Assembly: GCA_947497945.1 (NCBI GenBank)
Contig: CANMIP010000028.1
Span: 1-64,000 of the forward strand
Source: an uncultured Tropicimonas sp.
Lineage (GTDB): Bacteria > Pseudomonadota > Alphaproteobacteria > Rhodobacterales > Rhodobacteraceae
Length of the DNA stretch: 64,000 bases
Reading direction: 5' to 3'
Under the pieces are notes generated by a model that was not told the origin of the DNA, made no database searches, and was given only the letters and a program-made list of their open reading frames with translations. Both the position numbers and the translations under genes were made by a program. How positions within the stretch are numbered: position 1 is the first letter of the stretch; each line of letters opens with the position of its first letter. Positions 34,947 through 44,248 of the stretch are shown piece by piece.

Positions 34947-37316
34947 ATGTCCGCGGACGAGCACACACACAGCAGCAACAGTGCCGACAAGGCCCGCCAC
35001 CCACAGGTGCAGGAAACGCATGGCAGTGATTTGGCATGTGGCAGCTGTTGCGGTGATGTGGCCCCGAAGGGCGACATTACCGCTGCGGGCCGTCAGTTCC
35101 GTGTGAACGGTCTCGATTGTGCGGAAGAGATCGCGATCCTGAGTCGGGCCCTTGGACCAGCGGTAGGCGGAGATGCGAACCTTGCATTCGACGTCATCAA
35201 CGGAAAGATGGTTGTTCTCAACTCTGCCGAGGCAATCAGTGTTGCGCAGATCGAGAAGATCGTCGCCTCCACGGGTATGACCGCCAAGCCTTGGAGCGAC
35301 GATACCGCCGAACAAGATCAAGTAGCGCACCACAGGCGATTGAAACAGTTTACCGGAATAAGCGGTGGCTTCTGGTTTGCTGGATTCTTGTACCACTTCA
35401 TCGAAACTGGAGTGACCGGAGCCGTAGATCTTTTTTCTGGGCACGGCGAGGCGCCGATGCCGCTGCCCGAAATCATCCTCTTTGTGGTCGCGGTCGTGTT
35501 CGGCGTCTGGTTAGTGGCCCCCAAGGCCCTATCAGCCGCGCGGCGGTTCGCCCCAGACATGAACTTGCTGATGGTGGTAGCGGTCGCTGGCGCCATTGGG
35601 CTTGGGGAATTTTTCGAAGCGGCAACAGTCGCATTCTTCTTTTCTCTTTCTTTAACGCTCGAAAGCTGGAGCATCGGCCGTGCCCGCAATGCGGTTTCGG
35701 CTCTGCTGGACCTTGCCCCACCGACGGCACGCTTGCGCTATGACGACGGTTCGGAGGCGGACGTTCCCGCGTCATTGGTGACGGTCGGAGCAGCCTTTGT
35801 CGTGCGCGGCGGCGACCGCATCGCACTTGATGGTGAGGTCGTTGAAGGACGCGGTGATGTGGACCAGGCCCCAATCACTGGCGAAAGCGCGCTTGTCGCC
35901 AAGGAACCGGGTGACGAGGTCTATGCCGGAACAATCAACGGCGACGGCACACTGCTGGTTAGATCCACAAAGCCCGCCAATGAGACAGTCCTGTCCAGGA
36001 TCATCCGCATGGTCGGAGACGCCCATTCCAAGCGTGCAGAGGTAGAACAATGGGTGACGAAATTCGCCCGCATCTACACGCCGGTCGTGATGATCATGGC
36101 GGTTCTCATTGCTCTGTTGCCACCCCTGCTTGCAGGCGGCGCCTGGGATTACTGGTTCTACAATGCTCTGGTTCTGTTGGTTATCGCCTGCCCCTGCGCA
36201 TTGGTCATCTCCACCCCTGTCTCCATTGTCGCGGCACTGGCATCATCCGCGCGCAACGGCGTCCTGATCAAAGGCGGCGCCTACGTGGAAGCTCCTGGCC
36301 GGACAACAGCACTGGCGATGGACAAAACCGGGACGTTGACCATGGGTGAGCCGGAAGTAGCGGCAGTTCATCCGCTCGGTGGCGTATCCGAGCGTGATCT
36401 GCTGACTGTGGCGGCGAGCCTCGAGGCACGGTCCTCGCACCCCTTGGCGCGCGCCATTCTCGCGCGGGCCGAAATCGACGGGATATCTGTGTCAGCCGCC
36501 GACGATACCCGCACGGTACCCGGCCGCGGGCTGGAAGGCCGCGCTCACGACCGGTCAGTCTGGCTTGGCTCAGACCGGTTTGCAGAGGAGAAAGGAATCG
36601 ACGCGGAGATCCCGAAGGCATTGCGCGACAAGATCGAAAATGCAGGAAGCACGCTGGTCGTGGTGGGTGACGAGGCGGGTATTATCGGATTGCTCGAACT
36701 GCGTGATCGCATCCGGCCAGACGCCAAGGGAATCGTGGCGCGGCTTCACGCACAAGGCGTGAAAACTATCGTCATGCTGACGGGCGACAATGAGCGTACT
36801 GCACGGGCGGTCGCCTCCGAGGTCGGAATCGACGAGGTGCGCGCAGAACTTCTGCCCGAGGACAAGGTGACAGCCATCGAGGAACTGGTCGCAGCCGGTG
36901 GAGTCGTTGCGATGATTGGCGACGGAGTGAACGATGCCCCGGCCATGGCGCGGGCACATTTCGCGATCGCAATGGGAGCAGTCGGCTCGGACGCTGCGAT
37001 CGAGACCGCGGATATTGCGCTGATGACCGACGATATCGGCAGAGTGCCCTGGCTCATCGCGCATTCTCGCCGAACCATGGCGATCATTCGTCAAAACATC
37101 GGGGTCTCGTTGGCGACCAAGGCGGCTTTTGTCATAGCGACCGCTCTTGGCATGGCCAGCATGTGGGGCGCCATCGCTGCGGATGTGGGGGTGTCTTTGC
37201 TGGTGGTCGCCAACGCACTTCGGCTGCTGAACGGACGGGACCATGAAGTAACGCAGTCCGACAGCGAGCACATTGACCAGGGCATGGTGCAAGGCGCTCT
37301 GGCGCATCGGCATTGA
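34947..37316 (+). CDS. Zn/Cd/Pb-type P1B ATPase (ZntA/CadA-like)
   Basis: 789 residues. The N-terminal part has a His-containing head (HTHSSNS), CGSCCG at residues 31-36 and a degenerate HMA-like domain with GLDCAEE (Cys 58). The core has TGE, DKTGT, SHPLA and GDGVNDAP, with the transport motif CPCALVIS. The CPCALVIS form is typical of divalent-metal (Zn, Cd, Pb, Co) exporters rather than copper. Its promoter has the CTACAG dyad assigned to the second MerR regulator at 46591. Confidence 0.93.
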   Translation: MSADEHTHSSNSADKARHPQVQETHGSDLACGSCCGDVAPKGDITAAGRQFRVNGLDCAEEIAILSRALGPAVGGDANLAFDVINGKMVVLNSAEAISVAQIEKIVASTGMTAKPWSDDTAEQDQVAHHRRLKQFTGISGGFWFAGFLYHFIETGVTGAVDLFSGHGEAPMPLPEIILFVVAVVFGVWLVAPKALSAARRFAPDMNLLMVVAVAGAIGLGEFFEAATVAFFFSLSLTLESWSIGRARNAVSALLDLAPPTARLRYDDGSEADVPASLVTVGAAFVVRGGDRIALDGEVVEGRGDVDQAPITGESALVAKEPGDEVYAGTINGDGTLLVRSTKPANETVLSRIIRMVGDAHSKRAEVEQWVTKFARIYTPVVMIMAVLIALLPPLLAGGAWDYWFYNALVLLVIACPCALVISTPVSIVAALASSARNGVLIKGGAYVEAPGRTTALAMDKTGTLTMGEPEVAAVHPLGGVSERDLLTVAASLEARSSHPLARAILARAEIDGISVSAADDTRTVPGRGLEGRAHDRSVWLGSDRFAEEKGIDAEIPKALRDKIENAGSTLVVVGDEAGIIGLLELRDRIRPDAKGIVARLHAQGVKTIVMLTGDNERTARAVASEVGIDEVRAELLPEDKVTAIEELVAAGGVVAMIGDGVNDAPAMARAHFAIAMGAVGSDAAIETADIALMTDDIGRVPWLIAHSRRTMAIIRQNIGVSLATKAAFVIATALGMASMWGAIAADVGVSLLVVANALRLLNGRDHEVTQSDSEHIDQGMVQGALAHRH

Positions 37317-37379
37317 TCCAGAGTAGGCTGGTCGCAGAGGCAACTCAAAAAAACAGACCTTTCAAAAGGGCCTTGAGCA

Positions 37380-37892
37380 GTGACAACCTACCGACTTTCC
37401 CGGCGCTTTGCGTTGTTTGGCGGCATCTCCACGGTTCTGACCGGCTGCGCAAGCAAGTTTCAGTCCTATAGCGGGCCCGAAGTGACACGGCTGCGGATAT
37501 ACAAAGCTCAGCGACTGCTTGTCCTCGATAGCGAGGACCGCGTGTTGCGGACTTACCCGATCGGACTCGGCTTCGCGCCCGCAGGACACAAGCAATTCGA
37601 AGGGGATGGACGAACGCCCGAAGGGTCCTACGTCATCGATCGACGGAACCCGGATAGCACATATCATCTCTCCATCGGAATCTCATATCCGAATGCGGCG
37701 GACGTCGCTTTCGCAGAGGCGCAAGGGAAGTCTCCCGGTGGCGACATCTTCATTCACGGTGGTCCACGGCGCGGCATAGAGCCGATGAATGTCCGCGACT
37801 GGACGGCCGGCTGTATCTCGGTCACGGACCGGAACATCGAAGATGTATATGCCATGGTTCGAGACGGCACGCCGGTCGACATCTTTTCCTGA
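37380..37892 (+). CDS. Lipoprotein L,D-transpeptidase (YkuD domain)
   Basis: 170 residues starting at a GTG at 37380. A lipobox (STVLTGCAS) is followed by the YkuD domain (LRIYKAQRLLVLDSEDRVLRTYPIGLG) and the catalytic pattern FIHGGPRRG...DWTAGCISV. It lacks the usual twin-arginine signal of the other two. It follows the Zn/Cd ATPase by 63 bp and may be cotranscribed. It is the third L,D-transpeptidase in the window. Confidence 0.9.
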   Translation: MTTYRLSRRFALFGGISTVLTGCASKFQSYSGPEVTRLRIYKAQRLLVLDSEDRVLRTYPIGLGFAPAGHKQFEGDGRTPEGSYVIDRRNPDSTYHLSIGISYPNAADVAFAEAQGKSPGGDIFIHGGPRRGIEPMNVRDWTAGCISVTDRNIEDVYAMVRDGTPVDIFS

Positions 37893-37973
37893 TGGTATTT
37901 GGGGCGCTCCTGGTTAGGATTCCTACGGCAGGAACTGGTGGTTGCGCTTCATTTTTCCGCTCCCGGCCTTGGA

Positions 37974-38732
37974 TCAGGCAAAGCGACGGCGCAAAGCGAC
38001 GTTGAACGCCTCGATTGCGATGACCATTACGATCACGGCGAGGGTGACGCTCGCGGCCTTGTCGTATTGAAATGAGCGCACGTACGTCTGGATATAGAAA
38101 CCGATACCGCCGGCGCCGACAATCCCGAGAATGAGCGACTCACGCAGGTTCAGTTCGAACCGAAAGATCGTGTCACGGGCCACGACAGGCGCCATCTGGG
38201 GCCAGATCGCGAAGCGGAGCCGCGCCAGCGGCCCGGCCCCAACGCTCTCCAACGCCTCGATGGGTGCCCGGGAAACACCGTCGATCGCCTCGGCGTAGAA
38301 CTTGGCCAACATTCCCGTGGCATGGATTGCGACGGCGATCATTCCAGGCAATGGACCGAGCCCAACTGCGCCAACCATCAGCATTGCCACCAAGATCAAC
38401 GGGACCGCCCGGATGAATGCGAGCATCAAACGGGCCGGCCGATGCACTGCGGGAGGTACCATGGTTTCGGATGCGAGGATCCCAAGGGGTATGGACAGCA
38501 AAATGGCACCAAGGGTGCCGAGGATCGCTATCCTAAGGGTTTCGGCACTGCCTTTAGCAATTTCACCCATCACAGTAGGGTCAGGCGGGATCATCCGTCC
38601 GATGAACCCGGCCATCCGAGGGCCAGCCGACATCAGACGAGACAACTCGACATCGACAGTGGCAAAGGACCAGAGGACAGCGCACGCAACCAGCGCCCCT
38701 GCAAAAAATCCACTCAGCCCGCGGGATCGCAT
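37974..38732 (-). CDS. PhnE-like ABC transporter permease
   Basis: 252 residues with about six membrane helices and the permease signature loop (GVSRAPIEALESVGAGPLARLRFAIWPQMAPVVARDTIFRFELNLRESLILGIVGAGGIG). It is the membrane part of an importer with the ATPase at 38732 and the binding protein at 39511, with which it overlaps. The family takes up phosphonate or phosphite, but the regulator context points to a different substrate. Confidence 0.9.
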   Translation of the reverse strand: MRSRGLSGFFAGALVACAVLWSFATVDVELSRLMSAGPRMAGFIGRMIPPDPTVMGEIAKGSAETLRIAILGTLGAILLSIPLGILASETMVPPAVHRPARLMLAFIRAVPLILVAMLMVGAVGLGPLPGMIAVAIHATGMLAKFYAEAIDGVSRAPIEALESVGAGPLARLRFAIWPQMAPVVARDTIFRFELNLRESLILGIVGAGGIGFYIQTYVRSFQYDKAASVTLAVIVMVIAIEAFNVALRRRFA

Positions 38733-39514
38733 CAGTTCACCGCCCGCAGGCTGACGCCGGACACCGACACTTCCTGTCGATAGAGTGCCGTCGTCCGATC
38801 TTCGCTGAGCTGCGCGGCCGGTATCGAGAAGAGGATACTCCCACTACGCAAACCCACAATCCGGTCAGCGAAACGACCGGCGAGATCGGGCTGGTGCGAC
38901 GAAAAGAGGATAGCCGCGCCGCGCGCACGCGCCACTTTGGTCAATAGCGTCAAAATGTCGACTGCGCGCACAGGATCCAGGTTGCTGACGGGCTCGTCGG
39001 CAAGAATCAGTTTTGGCTCCTGCGCCAGGCACCGTGCGATGGCTACGCGCTGCCGCTGCCCGCCGCTGAGACTGTCTACACGCCGATCAGCGAGATCTGC
39101 GATCCCGCAATCGGCGAGAGCCGTGCGGGCGATCTCGCAATCGCGCGTTGAAGGAGATCCGAAAGCAGCGCGTAGGCAGGGCATTCTGCCCAGTCGACCG
39201 TTCAGCACATTTCGGAACACCGTCGAACGTTCGACCAGCGCGAACTCCTGAAAGATGAACCCCGTGTCCGCGCACTGTTCTCGCGGCGGTCTCTGGTCGG
39301 GATCAAGCTGAGTACCAAGAACGGATACCCGGCCGAGCCAACCGCGGAGGCGTCCGTCGAGCAACGCAAGTAGTGTTGTCTTGCCAGCCCCGGACGGGCC
39401 GAGGATCGCGACAGCCTCGCCAGCCGCAATCTGAATTGACACCCGTTCCAGCGACGGGAGATCCGCGCCCGGATGCGCGTAGCTCACGTCGTCAATTGCG
39501 GCGGCCAGGATCAT
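38732..39514 (-). CDS. PhnC-like ABC transporter ATPase
   Basis: 260 residues with Walker A LGPSGAGKTTLL, the signature LSGGQRQRVAIARCL and Walker B KLILADEPVSNLD. It pairs with the PhnE-like permease (shared base at 38732) and the binding protein gene (4-bp overlap at 39511-39514). The gene order D-C-E on the minus strand is that of PhnDCE-type importers. Confidence 0.93.
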   Translation of the reverse strand: MILAAAIDDVSYAHPGADLPSLERVSIQIAAGEAVAILGPSGAGKTTLLALLDGRLRGWLGRVSVLGTQLDPDQRPPREQCADTGFIFQEFALVERSTVFRNVLNGRLGRMPCLRAAFGSPSTRDCEIARTALADCGIADLADRRVDSLSGGQRQRVAIARCLAQEPKLILADEPVSNLDPVRAVDILTLLTKVARARGAAILFSSHQPDLAGRFADRIVGLRSGSILFSIPAAQLSEDRTTALYRQEVSVSGVSLRAVN

Positions 39515-40386
39515 TTCAGGAACCTGTATTGCCGAGCCATGTCGCGCACGCCCTCGAATGCGGAGGGATCGGCCACAACATACCCATCCGGCCCGTAGAG
39601 GTAGCGGAGTTTGTCGCGATGTTCCTGTTCGTTGAGCTTGAGCATCGCCTGAACGAACCGTGCCTGCAGGTCTTCGTCGAGCCCGGGGCGCGCGATCACC
39701 ACATGGCTCGGGATCGCCTCGCTTTCGGCGATCCAGGTCACTTCGGCCTGTTGAGCCGGGGTGAGGAGCAAGTCGGCATATTGGCTCGCGCCTGCAGCGT
39801 CGACCAGGCCCTCAGCCATCGCTTGCATTGCTTGCTGGTACCCGCCCGCGAAAAAGACGCGACCAAAGAACTCGTCTGCCGCTCCGGGGTCCTGGATCAG
39901 CCCGGCCCTTTCGAACTCCGACAGTGGATATAGATAACCTGATTCCGATATTGGGTCGGCAAAGGCAATGTCTCGACCTTCAAGATCAGCGAGTGCCTGG
40001 ATCTCGCTGTCGCGTCGCACGAAGATTCGACCGGTGTAGTTTGGCACACCGCGATAAACCTCAGAAAGGAGTGGCACCGCGCCGATCTCGGCTTCGGCCA
40101 GCACAAAGGGCAGTGCTCCCATGAATGAAATGTCGGCGTCGCCATTCCGGAGCGCCTCAACTGCCGCAGCATGGTCGAAGGTGACAAAGCCTTCGACAGG
40201 CGCGCCGACTTCCTTCCCAAGCCACCCGGTGATTGCCTCGATATCGCCCAAGAGCTTTTCGGGATTCTCTTGTGGGATGAATGCGATGCGCAAAGCCTCT
40301 TCCTGCGCGAGAAGCGGCATGCCAAGGACCATTCCGGTCGTGCAGACAAATGCCATGAGCGCGCGACGGGTGATCCGGAGTATCAT
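39511..40386 (-). CDS. PhnD-like periplasmic substrate-binding protein
   Basis: 291 residues with a signal peptide (FVCTTGMVLGMPLLA) and the PhnD/phosphonate-binding layout: LRIAFIPQENPEKLL, the DADISFMGALPFVLA ligand region and ALADLEGRDIAFADPISESGYLYP. The last motif is the PhnD serine loop. The start overlaps the diheme peroxidase stop. The ligand of this copy is not established. Its neighbours are a DtxR/MntR regulator and a peroxidase, so a metal complex is possible. Confidence 0.88.
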   Translation of the reverse strand: MILRITRRALMAFVCTTGMVLGMPLLAQEEALRIAFIPQENPEKLLGDIEAITGWLGKEVGAPVEGFVTFDHAAAVEALRNGDADISFMGALPFVLAEAEIGAVPLLSEVYRGVPNYTGRIFVRRDSEIQALADLEGRDIAFADPISESGYLYPLSEFERAGLIQDPGAADEFFGRVFFAGGYQQAMQAMAEGLVDAAGASQYADLLLTPAQQAEVTWIAESEAIPSHVVIARPGLDEDLQARFVQAMLKLNEQEHRDKLRYLYGPDGYVVADPSAFEGVRDMARQYRFLK

Positions 40387-42263
40387 CAGAAGGTCCTCTT
40401 CTCCATCGAACCGGCCTCAGCCTTGAACGCCGCCCAACTTTTTTCCGCCGCCGCCCAGTCTTCTGCGCGTACGGCCGAGGCGACCTCGGTCAAGCGTTCG
40501 GCAAGCGCGTACACTTCAGGCCGGGCGGCAAGGTTGATCATCGTACTGGCGTCGGCGGCGAGATCCGCTGCCACCGTATCCGTCAACAGCAGGATGTGCA
40601 TCGCGTCCCGTTGGGGCAGCAGCGAATCCAGTGTCGAAGCGAAAGTTGTCAATTCGGAGAAAGCCAGTTTGAATGACGTGTTTTCGGCGTCGAAGGCTTC
40701 GTAGGGCTCGTCGGCCGCTCCGATCGCCTCGAGATAGGCGGTAAGGTCATCTCGTTCACCGGCGGCCAGGCCGAGTGCCTTGGTGTCATCAAACCAGTCA
40801 ACCACCGCCGCGAGCGTCGGCATTGAACCATCATGGAAATAGGGCGCTGTGTAAACGCTCCCGAGCAATGTCGGCGTATCGAACGCACCCGCCCGCGCAC
40901 CGTCGTAGGCCGGCGTAGTCGAGCCGATATCATGCGCCTTCCGGTCGAGAAAGTTCGCGTCAGGTATGTGGCAATCGGCGCAGGAGCGGTCGCTGAGCCC
41001 GACAAAGGATCGGTTGAAAATCACTTCACCACGGCGGGCCGCCTCGGAGCTCAACTCGGACAACCGCCCGTCGGCGGTTAACATTGAATTGGGCAGGAAA
41101 TCGAATTCCAGCATGTAGGCGAGCAGCGCGTCGAGCATGAAGGGCGTCGGCTCGTCACCACCAAATTCACCTACGATCACGTTGCGGGTGAACTCGCGAA
41201 GCGACGCGAAGCGGCCATCGCGGCCGTATGGTCCCGTAAAGCGCAGGCCGCGCAGGCTCGGAATGTCGATCGGGTCGTCGCGCCGGTCATTGAAGATCGG
41301 GTTGAAAAAGGCACCGTCCACGTCAATGGCTCCAGGTTGATGGCTGGCGCCAGGAATGAACAAGCGCTGGTTTATGTCCGATCGATTGTGACAGGTCGAG
41401 CAGGCAATTCCCAGATCTCGGGCCGGACTGCCGAAAATCTGCGCACTGTCAAACAGCATGTCGCCATAGGCAACGAGTGGCAGGGACGCTTCGTCAATCC
41501 CTTGTTCCTCGAAATTCAGGACGAGGCGAGGCAGCGGGTCCTGATCGAAAATGTCGGAACCCGGCGGCAGACTCGGCGGCACCTCTATTTCGCGACCGCT
41601 AAGTGCAGCCGTTTCTGGCATTGCGTTGAGCGTCTTGCGCGGAGCGAAAACATCAACAAGGTAATTCGCGGCAAGGTAATCGGAGACGGCCTTGCGTGCG
41701 GCGCTCATGGTCTCTGCGTCAGCTGACATTGCGCCAATCCCGAGAACGCCGGTTGACCCCGAACTGCTGGTCATTTCCAGCCAGGCGAGTCCTATTCGCC
41801 GTGCGGCTTCCGGATCGGCGACAGCAATGGCTGCCCCGAACGCCCGATAGAGTTCGCGCGCTGTCCGAACTGCTTGTTGAGCGGTCGCGGACGCTTCGGC
41901 CGCGAGTGCCGCGTCGAGTTCTTCTTCGATCCGCAATGCTATCAGTCGAGTGGCTTCGGCAAAAACGTCCTGTCGGTTTTCCCGAAAGATGGCATCAAGA
42001 AGCGGCGCGGCATCGACTTCGCTTCCGGCCTCTATCCACGAAATTGCGCCTGAAGAAAATTCCGAATTCCGATAAGGCTCCAACCAAGCTGCCTCGATTT
42101 CATCCCAGGGCAATGGCTCGAGATTGCCCAGAAAAAGCGTCAACCGATAGGCGGCGGCTTCTGGAATCCAGGGCGCTTCCTTTGCCGGTGTCGCGTAGGT
42201 CGGATTATTCACAAGAAGCGAACTGGCCATCGCAGCGACCGTCAACCCGAGCCATTTCCGCAT
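40386..42263 (-). CDS. Diheme cytochrome c peroxidase (MauG-like) with extra helical domains
   Basis: 625 residues from the ATG at 42263, exported by a signal peptide. The core has two haem sites, CSTCH at 288-292 and CADCH at 428-432, as in bacterial cytochrome c peroxidases and MauG. It is about 300 residues longer than usual: an N-terminal region (30-230) and a C-terminal region (520-625) both look like helical bundles. It leads the operon with PhnDCE, with an overlap at 40386. It would reduce peroxide or oxidise a periplasmic substrate for the importer. The extensions were not matched to a family. Confidence 0.88.
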   Translation of the reverse strand: MRKWLGLTVAAMASSLLVNNPTYATPAKEAPWIPEAAAYRLTLFLGNLEPLPWDEIEAAWLEPYRNSEFSSGAISWIEAGSEVDAAPLLDAIFRENRQDVFAEATRLIALRIEEELDAALAAEASATAQQAVRTARELYRAFGAAIAVADPEAARRIGLAWLEMTSSSGSTGVLGIGAMSADAETMSAARKAVSDYLAANYLVDVFAPRKTLNAMPETAALSGREIEVPPSLPPGSDIFDQDPLPRLVLNFEEQGIDEASLPLVAYGDMLFDSAQIFGSPARDLGIACSTCHNRSDINQRLFIPGASHQPGAIDVDGAFFNPIFNDRRDDPIDIPSLRGLRFTGPYGRDGRFASLREFTRNVIVGEFGGDEPTPFMLDALLAYMLEFDFLPNSMLTADGRLSELSSEAARRGEVIFNRSFVGLSDRSCADCHIPDANFLDRKAHDIGSTTPAYDGARAGAFDTPTLLGSVYTAPYFHDGSMPTLAAVVDWFDDTKALGLAAGERDDLTAYLEAIGAADEPYEAFDAENTSFKLAFSELTTFASTLDSLLPQRDAMHILLLTDTVAADLAADASTMINLAARPEVYALAERLTEVASAVRAEDWAAAEKSWAAFKAEAGSMEKRTF

Positions 42264-42277
42264 TAGCACAGTCTCCA

Positions 42278-42300
42278 AAAGTTAGATAGGGCTAAATCTT
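42278..42300. promoter_or_regulatory. Candidate DtxR/MntR-type operator in the divergent promoter region
   Basis: AAAGTTAG-ATAGGG-CTAAATCTT: half-sites TTAG and CTAA separated by 6 bp, the same geometry as the known MntR box of E. coli (TAG-N6-CTA). It is 15 bp upstream of the peroxidase start and 55 bp upstream of the regulator start, so it could control both. Confidence 0.55.
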
Positions 42301-42354
42301 CTACCAAAAGCAAACAAGTTGTCAATCACTCCGTGTCGCTGCACAATCTCGGGC

Positions 42355-42816
42355 ATGACCAAGCTCCGATCACATGGGCCCAAGGCCCACGAAGCCGCTG
42401 ACAGGCCTCCAGAAGCTCAGGCGGAAGCTTTTGCCAATGTGCGTCAAGCCCACGAGAGTGAGATGGCGGAAGATTACGTGGAACTGATTGACGAGTTGAT
42501 CGAGACTCGAGGCGAGGCTCGTCCAATCGATATTGCCGAGCGCCTGGGAGTCAAACCTCCCACCGTCACTAAAAACATCTCGCGCCTGGAAAAGGCGGAT
42601 CTGGTTCGCCGTCAACGATACCGCGCAATCTTCCTGACGGAGCAAGGTCAGGCACTTGCACGCGCATGCCGGCGACGGCACAGAATCGTTGTTGCATTTC
42701 TTCGAAGCCTCGGCATCGACAAGGAAATCGCGGAACGCGATGCCGAAGGGATTGAACATCACGTGAGTGACGAGACATTGGCCGCATTCAAGAAACACGT
42801 CGGTGGCGTGCTATAG
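42355..42816 (+). CDS. DtxR/MntR-family metal-dependent regulator
   Basis: 153 residues from the ATG at 42355. The N-terminal winged helix reads ETRGEARPIDIAERLGVKPPTVTKNISRLEKADLV, followed by a dimerisation domain with ARACRRRHRIVVAFLRSLGI and DAEGIEHHVSDETLAAF. His, Glu and Cys residues there match the metal ligands of MntR-type proteins. It binds DNA when loaded with Mn(II) or Fe(II) and is likely to repress the divergent PhnDCE/peroxidase operon. Confidence 0.88.
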   Translation: MTKLRSHGPKAHEAADRPPEAQAEAFANVRQAHESEMAEDYVELIDELIETRGEARPIDIAERLGVKPPTVTKNISRLEKADLVRRQRYRAIFLTEQGQALARACRRRHRIVVAFLRSLGIDKEIAERDAEGIEHHVSDETLAAFKKHVGGVL

Positions 42817-42911
42817 CTTTCGCGTGATCGGAGCCCACTCGAAGAAGGCCCGCACTCAGTCTTGGGCAAGGCTTGCCACAAAGCCATCACGCAAGCTGGC
42901 GGCACAGCGGT

Positions 42912-43367
42912 TCAATTGCCTGGATAAGAGTTGAAGACTACTGTCGAACCGTCTTCCTTGATCAGAAAAACATCATAGGCATCACGGCGTTTTCCTTGAT
43001 CCATTCCCGGCGAACCGAGCGGCATATCCGGTACGGCAAGCCCGATTGCGTCAGGCCGTTCATCCAGCAACCTGCGAATTTCAGAGGCAGGTACATGGCC
43101 TTCGACAACATACCCGTCGACGATAGCCGTGTGACAGGAAACCATGCGCTGTGGAACGCCTTTGTCGAGTTTGAAGCGTACCAACAGCCCGGCAAACATA
43201 TCCTGCCCGGTTGGTGAGAACCCGTTTTCCCTGAGGTGCTCTATCCAGGCCAGACAACACCCGCAGCCATTGGTCTTGCGAACTTCGATCGGTGTGGCCT
43301 GCGCCAGCGCTTGCACGGCCGGCAGTAGTGACACAGCAAGTACCATCAGGAGAGCATTTGTCTTCAT
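42912..43367 (-). CDS. DUF411 periplasmic metal-binding protein
   Basis: 151 residues with a signal peptide (LLMVLAVSLLPAVQALA) and the DUF411 signature VRKTNGCGCCLAWIEHL, then RMVSCHTAIVDGYVVEGHVP and VPDMPLGSPGMD. It is a paralogue of the protein at 14388. It ends the operon of SCO, Dsb and PCuAC genes, which supports a copper role. Confidence 0.9.
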   Translation of the reverse strand: MKTNALLMVLAVSLLPAVQALAQATPIEVRKTNGCGCCLAWIEHLRENGFSPTGQDMFAGLLVRFKLDKGVPQRMVSCHTAIVDGYVVEGHVPASEIRRLLDERPDAIGLAVPDMPLGSPGMDQGKRRDAYDVFLIKEDGSTVVFNSYPGN

Positions 43368-43370
43368 CGA

Positions 43371-43622
43371 TCAGAGCCTTTGGGTAGTTGGATGGGCAAG
43401 TTCGCCGTAGAGCCGCTCCATGAGACGGGCACGCGCTTTAGCCAGAAGTACTTGCGTTGAGAAATCCTGCTCCTTGCGCTCGGACAAGCCACCCAGACGT
43501 TGGGCTTCTGCTGTCAAGCCCGGTGACGACGGCTCTTTGGTGAAGGTCCCGGCCAAGCTAATGGCAGCAACCGCAATGGAGCCGGCAATTGCGCCCCCAG
43601 CTTCAAGAAACCTGCGGCTCAT
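43371..43622 (-). CDS. Small anchored protein of unknown function
   Basis: 83 residues with an N-terminal twin-arginine-like hydrophobic segment (MSRRFLEAGGAIAGSIAVAAISLAG) and a basic, charged helix (LSERKEQDFSTQVLLAKARARLMERLYG). It overlaps the SCO gene stop by 4 bp and is followed 3 bp later by DUF411. No family was recognised. The small size and tight packing suggest an assembly factor of the same pathway. Confidence 0.65.
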   Translation of the reverse strand: MSRRFLEAGGAIAGSIAVAAISLAGTFTKEPSSPGLTAEAQRLGGLSERKEQDFSTQVLLAKARARLMERLYGELAHPTTQRL

Positions 43623-44248
43623 TTTGTCCCTTCCTTCTTGTCCTGCAATGCGCGTCGAATCTTGGGAACCGCAAATTCTGGTGGCTCGTGGTAGTCAATG
43701 GCGCTGACGAAACGGCCCGCAGAGTTGAACAGGAAGACGCTCGCCGTGTGGTTCATGGTGTAGTCACCTCCCTCGGTCGGAATCTTTTCCCAACGCACGC
43801 GAAACTCCTCGGCGGCGCGAGAAATCTGCTCTACCGATCCCGTCCAGCCGCGAATTGCGGGGTGAAAGTATCCAACGTACTCCGCCATCGCTTCGACAGT
43901 GTCTCGTTCCGGGTCGATCGTGATGAACACCACGTTCAGCGCCTGCGCTTCCGGCCCCAAGGCGTCAAGCCAACCGGATATGTCCGACAGAGTCGTCGGA
44001 CAGACATCCGGACAGAATGTAAACCCGAAGAACACCATGCTCGGGTGCCCGATCAGCGTTTCAGGGTCCACGTCATAACCCTCGTGGTCCGTCAGACGAA
44101 AACTCATCGAGTGGAGCGGTATGGGACGCAACCCATCCATCTGATCTGCGCCTGGCCCGTCAACCTGCCACCAACCAACAAAGAGAGACAAGGCCACAAG
44201 GCCGGCCGCAACAACGCCAGCGCCAAAGAGCCTGCGCCGCAAAATCAA
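43619..44248 (-). CDS. SCO1/SenC-family copper chaperone
   Basis: 209 residues with an N-terminal anchor and the SCO thioredoxin fold: FFGFTFCPDVCPTTLSDI with the CxxxC copper site and the later histidine in HTASVFLFNSAGRF. SCO proteins deliver copper to the CuA site of cytochrome oxidase or act as thiol reductases. It overlaps PCuAC by ATGA. A second SCO is at 45825. Confidence 0.93.
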   Translation of the reverse strand: MILRRRLFGAGVVAAGLVALSLFVGWWQVDGPGADQMDGLRPIPLHSMSFRLTDHEGYDVDPETLIGHPSMVFFGFTFCPDVCPTTLSDISGWLDALGPEAQALNVVFITIDPERDTVEAMAEYVGYFHPAIRGWTGSVEQISRAAEEFRVRWEKIPTEGGDYTMNHTASVFLFNSAGRFVSAIDYHEPPEFAVPKIRRALQDKKEGTK

